From positions 6,763 through 19,476 of the forward strand of contig CAJTTQ010000052.1 in assembly GCA_910579145.1 (NCBI GenBank): a stretch of 12,714 nucleotides of DNA. Direction: 5' to 3'. Below the pieces are notes generated by a model, which saw only the letters and a program-made list of their open reading frames with translations, searched no databases and had not been told where the DNA came from. Both the position numbers and the translations under genes were made by a program. Shown piece after piece: positions 7,339 through 12,714 of this stretch; position 1 is the stretch's first letter; each line of letters begins with the position of its first letter. The DNA comes from an uncultured Eubacterium sp. GTDB taxonomy: Bacteria; Bacillota; Clostridia; Lachnospirales; Lachnospiraceae.

Positions 7339-7360
7339 ACCGCTTCCTAACCGCTTCCTA
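7339..7360 (+). repeat. Perfect 11-bp tandem repeat
   Basis: ACCGCTTCCTA occurs twice back to back (7339-7349 and 7350-7360), starting 12 bp past the htrA-like stop codon. The spacing equals one helical turn, like paired binding sites. The period is the same as in the GTAGCA double motifs, although the sequence differs. Role unknown. Confidence 0.7.
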
Positions 7361-7371
7361 TCTCTATCCCC

Positions 7372-8325
7372 CTACATCTGCCCGCTCACACCTCCCGGCA
7401 AAGTCACGCTCGATCCCCCACTCATCAACTGCTCGATGATCGGCACCGCATCCGAGATCGGAATCGCAAATCCCATTCCTTCCACCTCTTCCGAGGCAAA
7501 CTTCGAGGAATTGATGCCGATGACCTGACCCTTTGCATTGACCAGCGCTCCGCCGCTGTTTCCTGGATTGATGGCGGCATCGGTCTGGATGAGCTTCATC
7601 GTCTCTACCTGTTCTGCCCGCTGGCGGCCGGACTGGCCTTCATTGGCATCCCCTGTCTGGATCTCCCTGTCCTTGGCACTGACGTAACCGACCGTCACAC
7701 TCGTACCGTAACCGAGCGCATTTCCGACGGCTATCGCGAGTTCACCGACTTTGATCTCACTGCTGTCCGCCAGCTCTGCCACTTTGATGTTCGAGAGGGT
7801 GTCCTGCTTCATATCGGATTTAGCCACCTTCACCACGGCGAGATCCGAATTTGCATCCGTGCCGATCACAGCAGCGTCCGCCGTCGTCCCGTCGTTAAAC
7901 GTGAGCGTAACTTCCACACTGCTCTCCACGACATGGTTATTTGTCGCCACATAAATATTCTCCGAGTCCTCTTTGATAATGATTCCCGAGCCGCTTCCGC
8001 TTCCCTCGCTTTGATAAGTCCTTCCGAAAAAGTCCCGCTGTTCCGAAACAACTTTTACATCGATCGCTACGATGGATGGCAGCACGGCTTCCGCCACACC
8101 GGAAACGCCTGCAATTTCATTTCCGGCCTGCGCCGCCACGGGAGTGAGCGGATCATCTGATTCGTCCTGTCGTCCTGCGGCATGATTCTCCGCGGTACTA
8201 TTTGCCCCGGCATTAAATGCCGTCGACCCATACACGCTTGCAAAATAATTTGTTCCCTGAAACACGGAGCTGCTCAGTACACCAAACAAGACAGCACCCG
8301 CCACTAATTTCACACATTTCTTCAT
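7372..8325 (-). CDS. Exported HtrA/DegP-like S1C serine protease lacking a PDZ domain
   Basis: 317 residues. Start ATG 8325 is preceded at 9 nt by GGAGGT (8335-8340); an in-frame ATG at 8346 lies upstream of that site and is rejected. Residues 1-25 are a signal peptide or N-terminal membrane anchor (MKKCVKLVAGAVLFGVL), then a Ser/Asp/Asn-rich linker (about 35-72) and a trypsin-like domain (about 75-300). The catalytic triad is visible: His131 (ATNNHVVE), Asp161 (DANSDLAVV) and Ser257 (PGNSGGAL). Family members degrade or chaperone misfolded proteins outside the membrane. The protein stops right after the protease domain (ISDAVPIIEQL, then a short Gly/Ser tail), where homologues usually continue into one or two PDZ domains. 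Downstream DNA shows no displaced PDZ. It lies 115 nt after pheA, so it could be cotranscribed or have its own weak promoter. Confidence 0.9.
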   Translation of the reverse strand: MKKCVKLVAGAVLFGVLSSSVFQGTNYFASVYGSTAFNAGANSTAENHAAGRQDESDDPLTPVAAQAGNEIAGVSGVAEAVLPSIVAIDVKVVSEQRDFFGRTYQSEGSGSGSGIIIKEDSENIYVATNNHVVESSVEVTLTFNDGTTADAAVIGTDANSDLAVVKVAKSDMKQDTLSNIKVAELADSSEIKVGELAIAVGNALGYGTSVTVGYVSAKDREIQTGDANEGQSGRQRAEQVETMKLIQTDAAINPGNSGGALVNAKGQVIGINSSKFASEEVEGMGFAIPISDAVPIIEQLMSGGSSVTLPGGVSGQM

Positions 8326-8440
8326 ATCGATATAACCTCCAATCATGTTTTCTTTGTAGGTTCATCATATCGAAAATATGTGGGCAATTTTTGTTGCTTC
8401 CTTGAAGATGTTGTGACTAAATTTTGTTGTTTCTGTGAAC

Positions 8441-9574
8441 TTAACTGTTGAAATTTCCTAAAATCCGAATACTCTTTGCTTCTTCCTGAATGCCGCGCAG
8501 CGCATTCTGAACGGCCGGATCCTCCAAATTTCCCTCGATGTCAATGAAAAAACGGTATTCCCAGTTTTTCCCTTTGATCGGACGGGACTCGATCTGCGTC
8601 ATATTCAGGTCATTAAAGAGAAAATGGGATAACAGGCGGTACAGCGTGCCGCACTCGTGTGACAATTCAATACACAGTGCGATCTTATTACTGTCTGCCA
8701 GATAGATCGGCTCTCTTCCGATGATGATAAAGCGGGTCGAATTATTTTTCTCCTGCTGTATGCTGCCGGCCAGCACCTCCAGCCCGTATTCTTTGGCCGC
8801 CCGTCTGGCTGCGATCGCCGCCTGGGTCCTATCACCGTCTGCCGCTACTTTCTTTGCCCCTGTCGCAGTATCCGCACATTCCACCTGAACCATGTCAGGA
8901 TGTTCCTGCAGAAATCCGCTGCACTGGAGAAGTCCCTGCATGTGCGAATACACTTTTTGGATTTGTGATAATTCCGCTCCCGGAAGTGCCACCAGGCACT
9001 GGTCGATCCGGTTTACATACTGTCCGACGATGCTGTTAGAATAGTTTAAAAGAAGGTCGTAGTTCGCCGTGATGCCTCCGGTCGAAGAATTTTCGATCGG
9101 CAGCACTCCGTACATCGCCGTCCCCTGCTCCACGGCCTCCATCACATCCTGAAATGTCGGACACGGAACACCGCAGACCCCCTCGCAAAAAAAATCTTCC
9201 ATCGCCTGCTGCGTATGGCTGCCCGGCACGCCAAAATAACATACCTTCATATCTTTTGCGACGGGCAGCGCCTCCTTCTTTACATAGTCTGTCAGCTTTT
9301 CCATGACCGGCAGGATCCCATACTGGTATTTGCGGCTGATCGACATGATCTGACTGAACAATTCCGTGATCGCCCGCCGGTTAAACGGATTGCTGGAAAG
9401 GTTTCTCAAGTTCTCCAGTTTCTCATCTTCCCTCTCCTTATCATAAACCGCTTTTCCTGTTTCCCGCTTATACTCCGCCACTGCGTTTGCTTCCACCATC
9501 CGCCGCTCAAACAATGCGACGATCTGCTTGTCAATCTCATCTATATTTTTTCTCGACTCTTTTAAATCAATCAT
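8441..9574 (-). CDS. pheA: Bifunctional chorismate mutase/prephenate dehydratase (P-protein)
   Basis: 377 residues, the usual P-protein length. It converts chorismate to prephenate and prephenate to phenylpyruvate, the committed steps to phenylalanine, in the cytoplasm. Residues 1-90 are an AroQ-type chorismate mutase (helical, starting LKESRKNIDEIDKQIV, with YKRETGKAVYDKERE). Residues about 110-285 are the dehydratase, with YFGVPGSHT, PIENSSTGGI and the catalytic T-R-F motif (Thr280-Phe282). Residues about 297-375 are an ACT domain with GTLYRLL and ESRP (329-332), the pair that binds phenylalanine for feedback inhibition. ATG 9574 follows GGAG (9580-9583) by 5 nt. It starts 23 nt after the folB-folK stop, so it is probably read from the folate transcript. 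I saw no leader peptide or T-box before it. Confidence 0.95.
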   Translation of the reverse strand: MIDLKESRKNIDEIDKQIVALFERRMVEANAVAEYKRETGKAVYDKEREDEKLENLRNLSSNPFNRRAITELFSQIMSISRKYQYGILPVMEKLTDYVKKEALPVAKDMKVCYFGVPGSHTQQAMEDFFCEGVCGVPCPTFQDVMEAVEQGTAMYGVLPIENSSTGGITANYDLLLNYSNSIVGQYVNRIDQCLVALPGAELSQIQKVYSHMQGLLQCSGFLQEHPDMVQVECADTATGAKKVAADGDRTQAAIAARRAAKEYGLEVLAGSIQQEKNNSTRFIIIGREPIYLADSNKIALCIELSHECGTLYRLLSHFLFNDLNMTQIESRPIKGKNWEYRFFIDIEGNLEDPAVQNALRGIQEEAKSIRILGNFNS

Positions 9575-9597
9575 ATGATCTCCATCCTCTTTTTCTT

Positions 9598-10422
9598 TTA
9601 TTTCGTAACAAGATCAGAAAATAATTCCGACACGGTCTTCCCAAATACGGGATGGATCTTAAATGGCGCGATCTCGTACAGCGGTTCCAGTACAAAACGC
9701 CGCAGATGTATTTCCTTATGGGGAATGATCAGATCTCTTTTTTGTATGATCTGATCCCCGTAAAACAAAATATCAAGGTCGATCGTCCTCGGCCCCCAGT
9801 GGATTCCCGACTCCCTGCTCCGCTTGCCTTCCTGCTCCAGGCGCTGCAAAAAGGACAGAAGTTCGGAAGGACTGTAAAGCGTTTCAAAACAGACCACACC
9901 GTTCAGAAATTTGTCCTGATCCTCATACCCATACGGTTTCGTCTCAATAATTTTCGACATATACGCCTTTCGGCAATAGCGGTCATTCCGGATACCCGCA
10001 AACGCATCGTCGATATACTTCCTTCGGTTGCCGATATTCGAGCCGACCCCCACATATACCTGCACCCATTCCCTTTTTATCGAAAGCGCCACCGTATCCA
10101 TCGGCAGGAGGATCGGCGCCCACGGTTTCTTAATACGGACCTCGATCGCATTCAGAATCCGGTACCTGAGAAGAACTTCCCTGGCGATACGTTCCGCGAC
10201 AGCTTCCACCAGCTTGTACTCGGTATTTTTCATCATATCGTAGACAAAATGTGAAACCTCCGCGTAATCAACCGAAAACGTCAGGTCGTCATTGAGCCCT
10301 GCCCGTCGCGTATCCGTATAGAGAGTGACTGATACCAAAAACTTCTGTCCCAGCGCCGTCTCTTCTTTTAACATGCCATGATGGCAAAAACATTCCAGAT
10401 CCCTGATCTCAATCTTGTCCAT
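9598..10422 (-). CDS. folBK: Bifunctional dihydroneopterin aldolase/HPPK (FolB-FolK fusion)
   Basis: 274 residues in two enzymes. Residues 1-118 are dihydroneopterin aldolase (HHG at 14-16, active-site Glu73 in LVEAVAERIA, Lys99 in RIKKPWAP), which cleaves dihydroneopterin to 6-hydroxymethyl-dihydropterin. Residues about 120-274 are HPPK, which pyrophosphorylates that product with ATP: GVGSNIGNR at 125-133, FLNGVV at 172-177, the Mg-binding D-x-D (Asp215, Asp217) in WGPRTIDLDILFYG, IPH at 233-235, and RRFVLEPLYEIAP. The fusion joins consecutive steps. ATG 10422 has AAGGAGG (10431-10437) 8 nt upstream; GTG 10425, one codon earlier, is possible but less well spaced. The start overlaps the end of folP by 14 nt, which implies translational coupling. 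Confidence 0.95.
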   Translation of the reverse strand: MDKIEIRDLECFCHHGMLKEETALGQKFLVSVTLYTDTRRAGLNDDLTFSVDYAEVSHFVYDMMKNTEYKLVEAVAERIAREVLLRYRILNAIEVRIKKPWAPILLPMDTVALSIKREWVQVYVGVGSNIGNRRKYIDDAFAGIRNDRYCRKAYMSKIIETKPYGYEDQDKFLNGVVCFETLYSPSELLSFLQRLEQEGKRSRESGIHWGPRTIDLDILFYGDQIIQKRDLIIPHKEIHLRRFVLEPLYEIAPFKIHPVFGKTVSELFSDLVTK

Positions 10423-11236
10423 CACAAATTCCTCCTTTTCGAATCGCTTCTGTCATCTTCAGCGCCCGGACATTCGCCCGGACGTTATGTACCCGTACAA
10501 AATCGCACCCTTTCATCGCCCCGATCACGGACGTCGCTATCGTTCCCTCCTCCCGTTCTGTCACGGGAAGATCAAGTGTCAGTCCGATCATGCTCTTTCT
10601 CGATGCCCCGAGGAGAACCGGATACCCCATCCCGCAGATCTGCTCCAAATGGTTCATGATCTCCAGATTCTGCTCATAGGTTTTGCCGAAACCAATGCCG
10701 GGATCCAATATGATCTTCTCTCTCTTCACGCCATGTTTCTCGGCAATCGCCAGACACTTCTCCAAATCTTTTATTACGTCGGGCACCAGCTCATCATAAA
10801 CCGCCGCTTCCCGGTTGTGCATCAGGCAAACCGCCACATCATGCTCCGAAGCCAGCACCGCCATATCCTCATCATATAAAAACCCCCATATATCATTTAG
10901 TAGATCTGCACCGGCTTCCAGTGCCGCTCTCGCCACGTTACCCTTATATGTATCGATCGAAACCGGTATCTCGAATCTTTCTTTGATCAGACGAATGACC
11001 GGCACAACCCGCTCTATTTCTTCCTCATCCGAGATCTGCGTGTGTCCTGGACGCGTTGATTCACCGCCGATATCGATCAGATCCGCACCGTCCGCGATCA
11101 TCTGCTGTGCCTGCCGTACCGCCTGTTCTGCCTGAAAAAACTGCCCGCCATCTGAAAAAGAATCCGGCGTAACATTTAAAATCCCCATGACATACACTTT
11201 TTTACCAAATTCAAACTCACGATTTCCTATCTTCAT
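10409..11236 (-). CDS. folP: Dihydropteroate synthase
   Basis: 275 residues from ATG 11236. It condenses hydroxymethyl-dihydropterin pyrophosphate, made by the neighbouring FolK half, with p-aminobenzoate to give dihydropteroate; it is the sulfonamide target. All signature blocks are present: MGILNVTPDSFSDGG (17-31), LIDIGGESTRPG (53-64), SIDTYK (93-98), LNDIWG (113-118), LDPGIGFGKT (177-186), LLGASRKSMIG (208-218) and the terminal VRVHNV (247-252). An in-frame GTG at 11251 would add five residues, but AGGTGG (11248-11253) overlaps it and fits the ATG, though at a longish 11 nt. The gene starts 60 nt after folE. Confidence 0.95.
   Translation of the reverse strand: MKIGNREFEFGKKVYVMGILNVTPDSFSDGGQFFQAEQAVRQAQQMIADGADLIDIGGESTRPGHTQISDEEEIERVVPVIRLIKERFEIPVSIDTYKGNVARAALEAGADLLNDIWGFLYDEDMAVLASEHDVAVCLMHNREAAVYDELVPDVIKDLEKCLAIAEKHGVKREKIILDPGIGFGKTYEQNLEIMNHLEQICGMGYPVLLGASRKSMIGLTLDLPVTEREEGTIATSVIGAMKGCDFVRVHNVRANVRALKMTEAIRKGGICDGQD
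10431..10437 (-). promoter_or_regulatory. Ribosome binding site of folBK inside the folP coding sequence
   Basis: AAGGAGG lies within the last codons of folP, 8 nt before the folBK ATG. It settles the start at 10422 and shows that ribosomes ending folP pass directly over the next initiation region. Confidence 0.8.
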
Positions 11237-11274
11237 CTTTCGTTCTACCACCTGTCCTACTTTTTGTTTTGAGT

Positions 11275-11290
11275 GCCGGTGCCTCCCGGC
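11275..11290 (-). other. Small GC-rich hairpin between folE and folP
   Basis: GCCGG and CCGGC pair around a 6-nt loop in the 60-nt gap, just after the folE stop. No T run follows, so it is not an intrinsic terminator. It could affect mRNA stability or be chance. Confidence 0.3.
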
Positions 11291-11296
11291 TTATGC

Positions 11297-11848
11297 TTAC
11301 TTTCGCAAAAGTTCAAAAAATTCCTGCCTACGATTTTGTTCCTCCAAGCAGCCCCTCGTGCTGATCGTCACCGTTTTACTGCCCGGCTTTTTCACGCCCC
11401 GCATCGTCATACACATATGCTCTGCTTCCGCCATGACGATCACGCCCTTCGGCTGCAGAATATCCATGATCGCATCCGCGATCTGATCCGTAAGCTGCTC
11501 CTGGATCTGCGCCCGTCTCGCAAACGTCTCCACCGTCCTGGCCAGCTTACTGATCCCCACCACTCTCTCGTCCGGCACATATCCGATATGTATTTTCCCA
11601 TAAAAGGGAAGAAGATGATGCTCACACATGGAAAAAAAGGTAATATCCTTTTCCACCACAAGCCCTTTTTGTTCCGAAGAAAACGTCCGGCTCAGGTGTT
11701 CCGACGCATCACTGCCATACCCCTCAAATATCTCCTCACACATTTTGGCAATCCGTTCCGGAGTCTCTCTCAGCCCCTCCCGGTCTTTGTCCTCACCAAT
11801 TCCCTCTAAAAAGAGGGAAACCGCCTGTTTGATCTTCTCTTTATCCAT
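11297..11848 (-). CDS. folE: GTP cyclohydrolase I
   Basis: 183 residues, close to the family's usual size. It opens the GTP ring to give 7,8-dihydroneopterin triphosphate, the first step of folate synthesis, in the cytoplasm as a homodecamer (family knowledge). Visible motifs are RETPERIAKM (27-36), FFSMCEHHLLPF (71-82) with zinc ligands Cys75 and a His of the HH pair, GLSKLAR-like GISKLARTVE (98-107), and EHMCMTMRG (143-151) with the third ligand Cys146. The frame extends upstream to an ATG at 11983, but that extra stretch is unlike FolE and contains the promoter. ATG 11848 has GGAG (11859-11862) 10 nt before it and fits family N-termini. It is the first gene of the folate block. Confidence 0.95.
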   Translation of the reverse strand: MDKEKIKQAVSLFLEGIGEDKDREGLRETPERIAKMCEEIFEGYGSDASEHLSRTFSSEQKGLVVEKDITFFSMCEHHLLPFYGKIHIGYVPDERVVGISKLARTVETFARRAQIQEQLTDQIADAIMDILQPKGVIVMAEAEHMCMTMRGVKKPGSKTVTISTRGCLEEQNRRQEFFELLRK

Positions 11849-11899
11849 TTTTGATCTGCTCCATTCGACACAACTAATATGCGTTTCTTCTTTGTACAT

Positions 11900-11928
11900 A
11901 TTGTAGCACGATTCGTAAAATAGGTCAA
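11900..11928 (-). promoter_or_regulatory. Promoter of the folE-folP-folBK-pheA block, TTGACC-N17-TACAAT
   Basis: -35 TTGACC (11928-11923), a 17-bp spacer and -10 TACAAT (11905-11900) preceded by TGC (extended -10) give a start near 11893 and a leader of about 45 nt. No riboswitch fits in so short a leader. Confidence 0.75.
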
Positions 11929-11931
11929 ATG

Positions 11932-11956
11932 GGAGATCAAATATTTCATTATCTCC
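11932..11956. promoter_or_regulatory. 6-bp dyad between the two divergent promoters
   Basis: GGAGAT (11932-11937) and ATCTCC (11951-11956) form an inverted repeat with a 13-nt centre. It lies between the fol -35 and the rightward -35, so a protein bound here could touch both promoters. It may be chance. Confidence 0.3.
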
Positions 11957-11976
11957 GTATTTATCTATCATTAATA

Positions 11977-12005
11977 TTGACATTATTCGTTTTCACGCAT
12001 ATAAT
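11977..12005 (+). promoter_or_regulatory. Consensus promoter TTGACA-N17-TATAAT for the rightward gene
   Basis: All 12 hexamer bases match the sigma-A/sigma-70 consensus (-35 11977-11982, -10 12000-12005) at 17 bp spacing. Predicted start near 12012, leaving a leader of about 79 nt. A promoter this strong usually needs a repressor or other damping. Confidence 0.85.
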
Positions 12006-12034
12006 ACATATTATAAATCATCAGACACAACGTT

Positions 12035-12067
12035 ACTTCATGCGCAAAAAAATTACGCAACTGAAGT
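12035..12067 (+). promoter_or_regulatory. Leader hairpin/dyad before the rightward gene
   Basis: ACTTCATGCG (12035-12044) pairs with CGCA (12056-12059) and, after a 2-nt bulge, TGAAGT (12062-12067). This is ten base pairs with an A-rich 11-nt loop. It lies downstream of the start site of the consensus promoter and 23 nt before the ATG. It could be an RNA structure limiting translation or a protein operator; no T run follows, so it is not a terminator. Confidence 0.5.
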
Positions 12068-12090
12068 TCCGCGCAGAAATGGGGATTATA

Positions 12091-12714
12091 ATGACATTAC
12101 AATCAGTAAAGGAAACTGCTAAAAGATTTCAGATTTCAGCGAGAAGAGTTCAAAAATTATGCGAAGAAGGCCGTATAGAGGGTGCGCAAATGATAAGCAA
12201 TGTCTGGGTCATTCCAGACACGGCAAAAAAACCGTTGGATGAACGTTATCTCACAGAAATGGTTGATATGATCTCTTTAGCAGACTTGTGCAAAGAATTG
12301 TCTATTTCTATCGCAACTGGCCGCAATTGGGTCAAACTTGGTAAATTAGTACCCACTTCAATCATAAAACGCAATCCCTATTTCACGCAGAACTATGTTT
12401 CTCAACTAAAAAAAGATCTCCAAAATGGAACGATTACTTCTCTAAAAAGCAGAAGAAACAAAAAATATATTTCGGGTAACAGTATTTACCGTTCTTATGT
12501 TTCTGAAACATCGGAAAACACGGCGTCGATCCAGTCTGTCATTGACACGATAGAACAAAGCAAAATCGAAATCACCGAAGAACTGACTTTGGCGCTCCTT
12601 GCTGAATGCGCGGTTCAATTGATCCTTCACAGAACCCAAAAAACATCGGAGACACATGGTCTCAAAAGCTTTATCGAAGGTAAATATCAAGATAACCCCT
12701 ACCTGTTTTTGGTC
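12091..12714 (+). CDS. Helix-turn-helix protein, N-terminal part; possibly an N6-adenine DNA methyltransferase
   Basis: 208 codons are visible and the frame is open at the right edge. Residues about 4-45 form a MerR/excisionase-like HTH with wing (SVKETAKRFQISARRVQKLCEEGRIEGA, then a W-V-I-P strand). Residues about 59-90 form a second HTH-like unit (ISLADLCKELSISIATGRNWVKLGKLVP), followed by a basic stretch (LKSRRNKKYISGNSIY) and helices with LALLAECAVQLI. From memory this layout resembles the front of Eco57I/TaqI-like restriction-modification methyltransferases of gut Clostridia, but the catalytic NPPY motif would lie off the window, so the assignment is tentative. ATG 12091 has a weak GGGG (12081-12084) 6 nt before it; in-frame ATGs at 12040 and 12079 lack a better site. 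The gene looks AT-richer than its leftward neighbours, as in acquired defence genes. Confidence 0.6.
   Translation, partial: MTLQSVKETAKRFQISARRVQKLCEEGRIEGAQMISNVWVIPDTAKKPLDERYLTEMVDMISLADLCKELSISIATGRNWVKLGKLVPTSIIKRNPYFTQNYVSQLKKDLQNGTITSLKSRRNKKYISGNSIYRSYVSETSENTASIQSVIDTIEQSKIEITEELTLALLAECAVQLILHRTQKTSETHGLKSFIEGKYQDNPYLFLV

Larger units (their letters stand above)
7150..7371. other. Intergenic region between htrA-like gene and recombinase
   Basis: No credible gene is seen. The region holds the GTAGCA double motif (7256-7273), a weak hairpin that may end the htrA transcript (7275-7310), and a perfect 11-bp tandem repeat (7339-7360). I found no convincing promoter for the recombinase. 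Confidence 0.6.

Noticed and set aside
7069..7350. Plus-strand 93-residue frame across the recombinase start
   Set aside because: It overlaps the recombinase N-terminus antisense, has no ribosome site, and the translation matches nothing recognisable.
8326..8440. Promoter or terminator between pheA and the htrA-like gene
   Set aside because: TATGAT at 8369-8364 has no acceptable -35, and no stem with a T run is seen; both were left out.
11849..11983. 45-residue N-terminal extension of FolE from ATG 11983
   Set aside because: It is unlike FolE N-termini, contains the TTGACC-N17-TACAAT promoter, and has a worse start than ATG 11848.
12442..12690. Minus-strand 82-residue frame
   Set aside because: It is a shadow of the plus-strand HTH gene, which has a better promoter, start and recognisable folds.
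1..12714. tRNA, rRNA, CRISPR array, insertion sequence
   Set aside because: No cloverleaf, rRNA-like segment, regularly spaced short repeats or transposase were found on reading. The 267-bp and ~285-bp repeats are coding modules.

Overview
The window looks like chromosome of a Gram-positive, Clostridia-type bacterium, most likely Lachnospiraceae. This is inferred from the Ig-like surface protein style, the extended -10 promoters, the strong GGAGG ribosome sites and the fused folB-folK gene. No taxonomic search was possible. Nearly everything is on the minus strand and reads right to left; only the last gene (12091 to the right edge) is on plus.

Right to left: (1) a plus-strand gene, open at the right edge, with two N-terminal helix-turn-helix-like segments. 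It resembles the front of a restriction-modification N6-adenine methyltransferase and has a consensus TTGACA-N17-TATAAT promoter and a hairpin in its leader. (2) A divergent TTGACC-N17-TACAAT promoter drives a folate block: folE (GTP cyclohydrolase I), folP (dihydropteroate synthase) and a folB-folK fusion (dihydroneopterin aldolase plus HPPK). Together these cover four steps from GTP to dihydropteroate. pheA (chorismate mutase/prephenate dehydratase) follows 23 nt downstream, and an exported HtrA-like protease without a PDZ domain follows that. (3) A tyrosine recombinase stands alone, with a pair of near-identical GTAGCA double motifs on either side. (4) A 323-bp intergenic stretch leads to (5) a very large exported protein of at least 1910 codons, open at the left edge. 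It is built of Ig-like domains, four copies of a ~95-residue module, and Big_2 repeats that are identical at DNA level where both copies are visible.

The most interesting structure is in the 323 bp between the surface-protein start and the recombinase. A 17/19 inverted repeat (13 bp contiguous identity) at 5784-5802 and 5972-5990 bounds a 207-bp segment, and an outward-facing extended -10 (TGGTAGAAT) lies inside each repeat. Only the right-hand copy has a TTG-type -35 at the proper spacing, and in the present orientation it points away from the surface gene. Flipping the segment would put that promoter in front of the surface gene. Together with the adjacent recombinase, this suggests a phase-variable, invertible-promoter switch for a repeat-rich surface protein, similar in layout to the cwpV switch of Clostridioides difficile. 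It is an inference from sequence and can be tested with read orientation.
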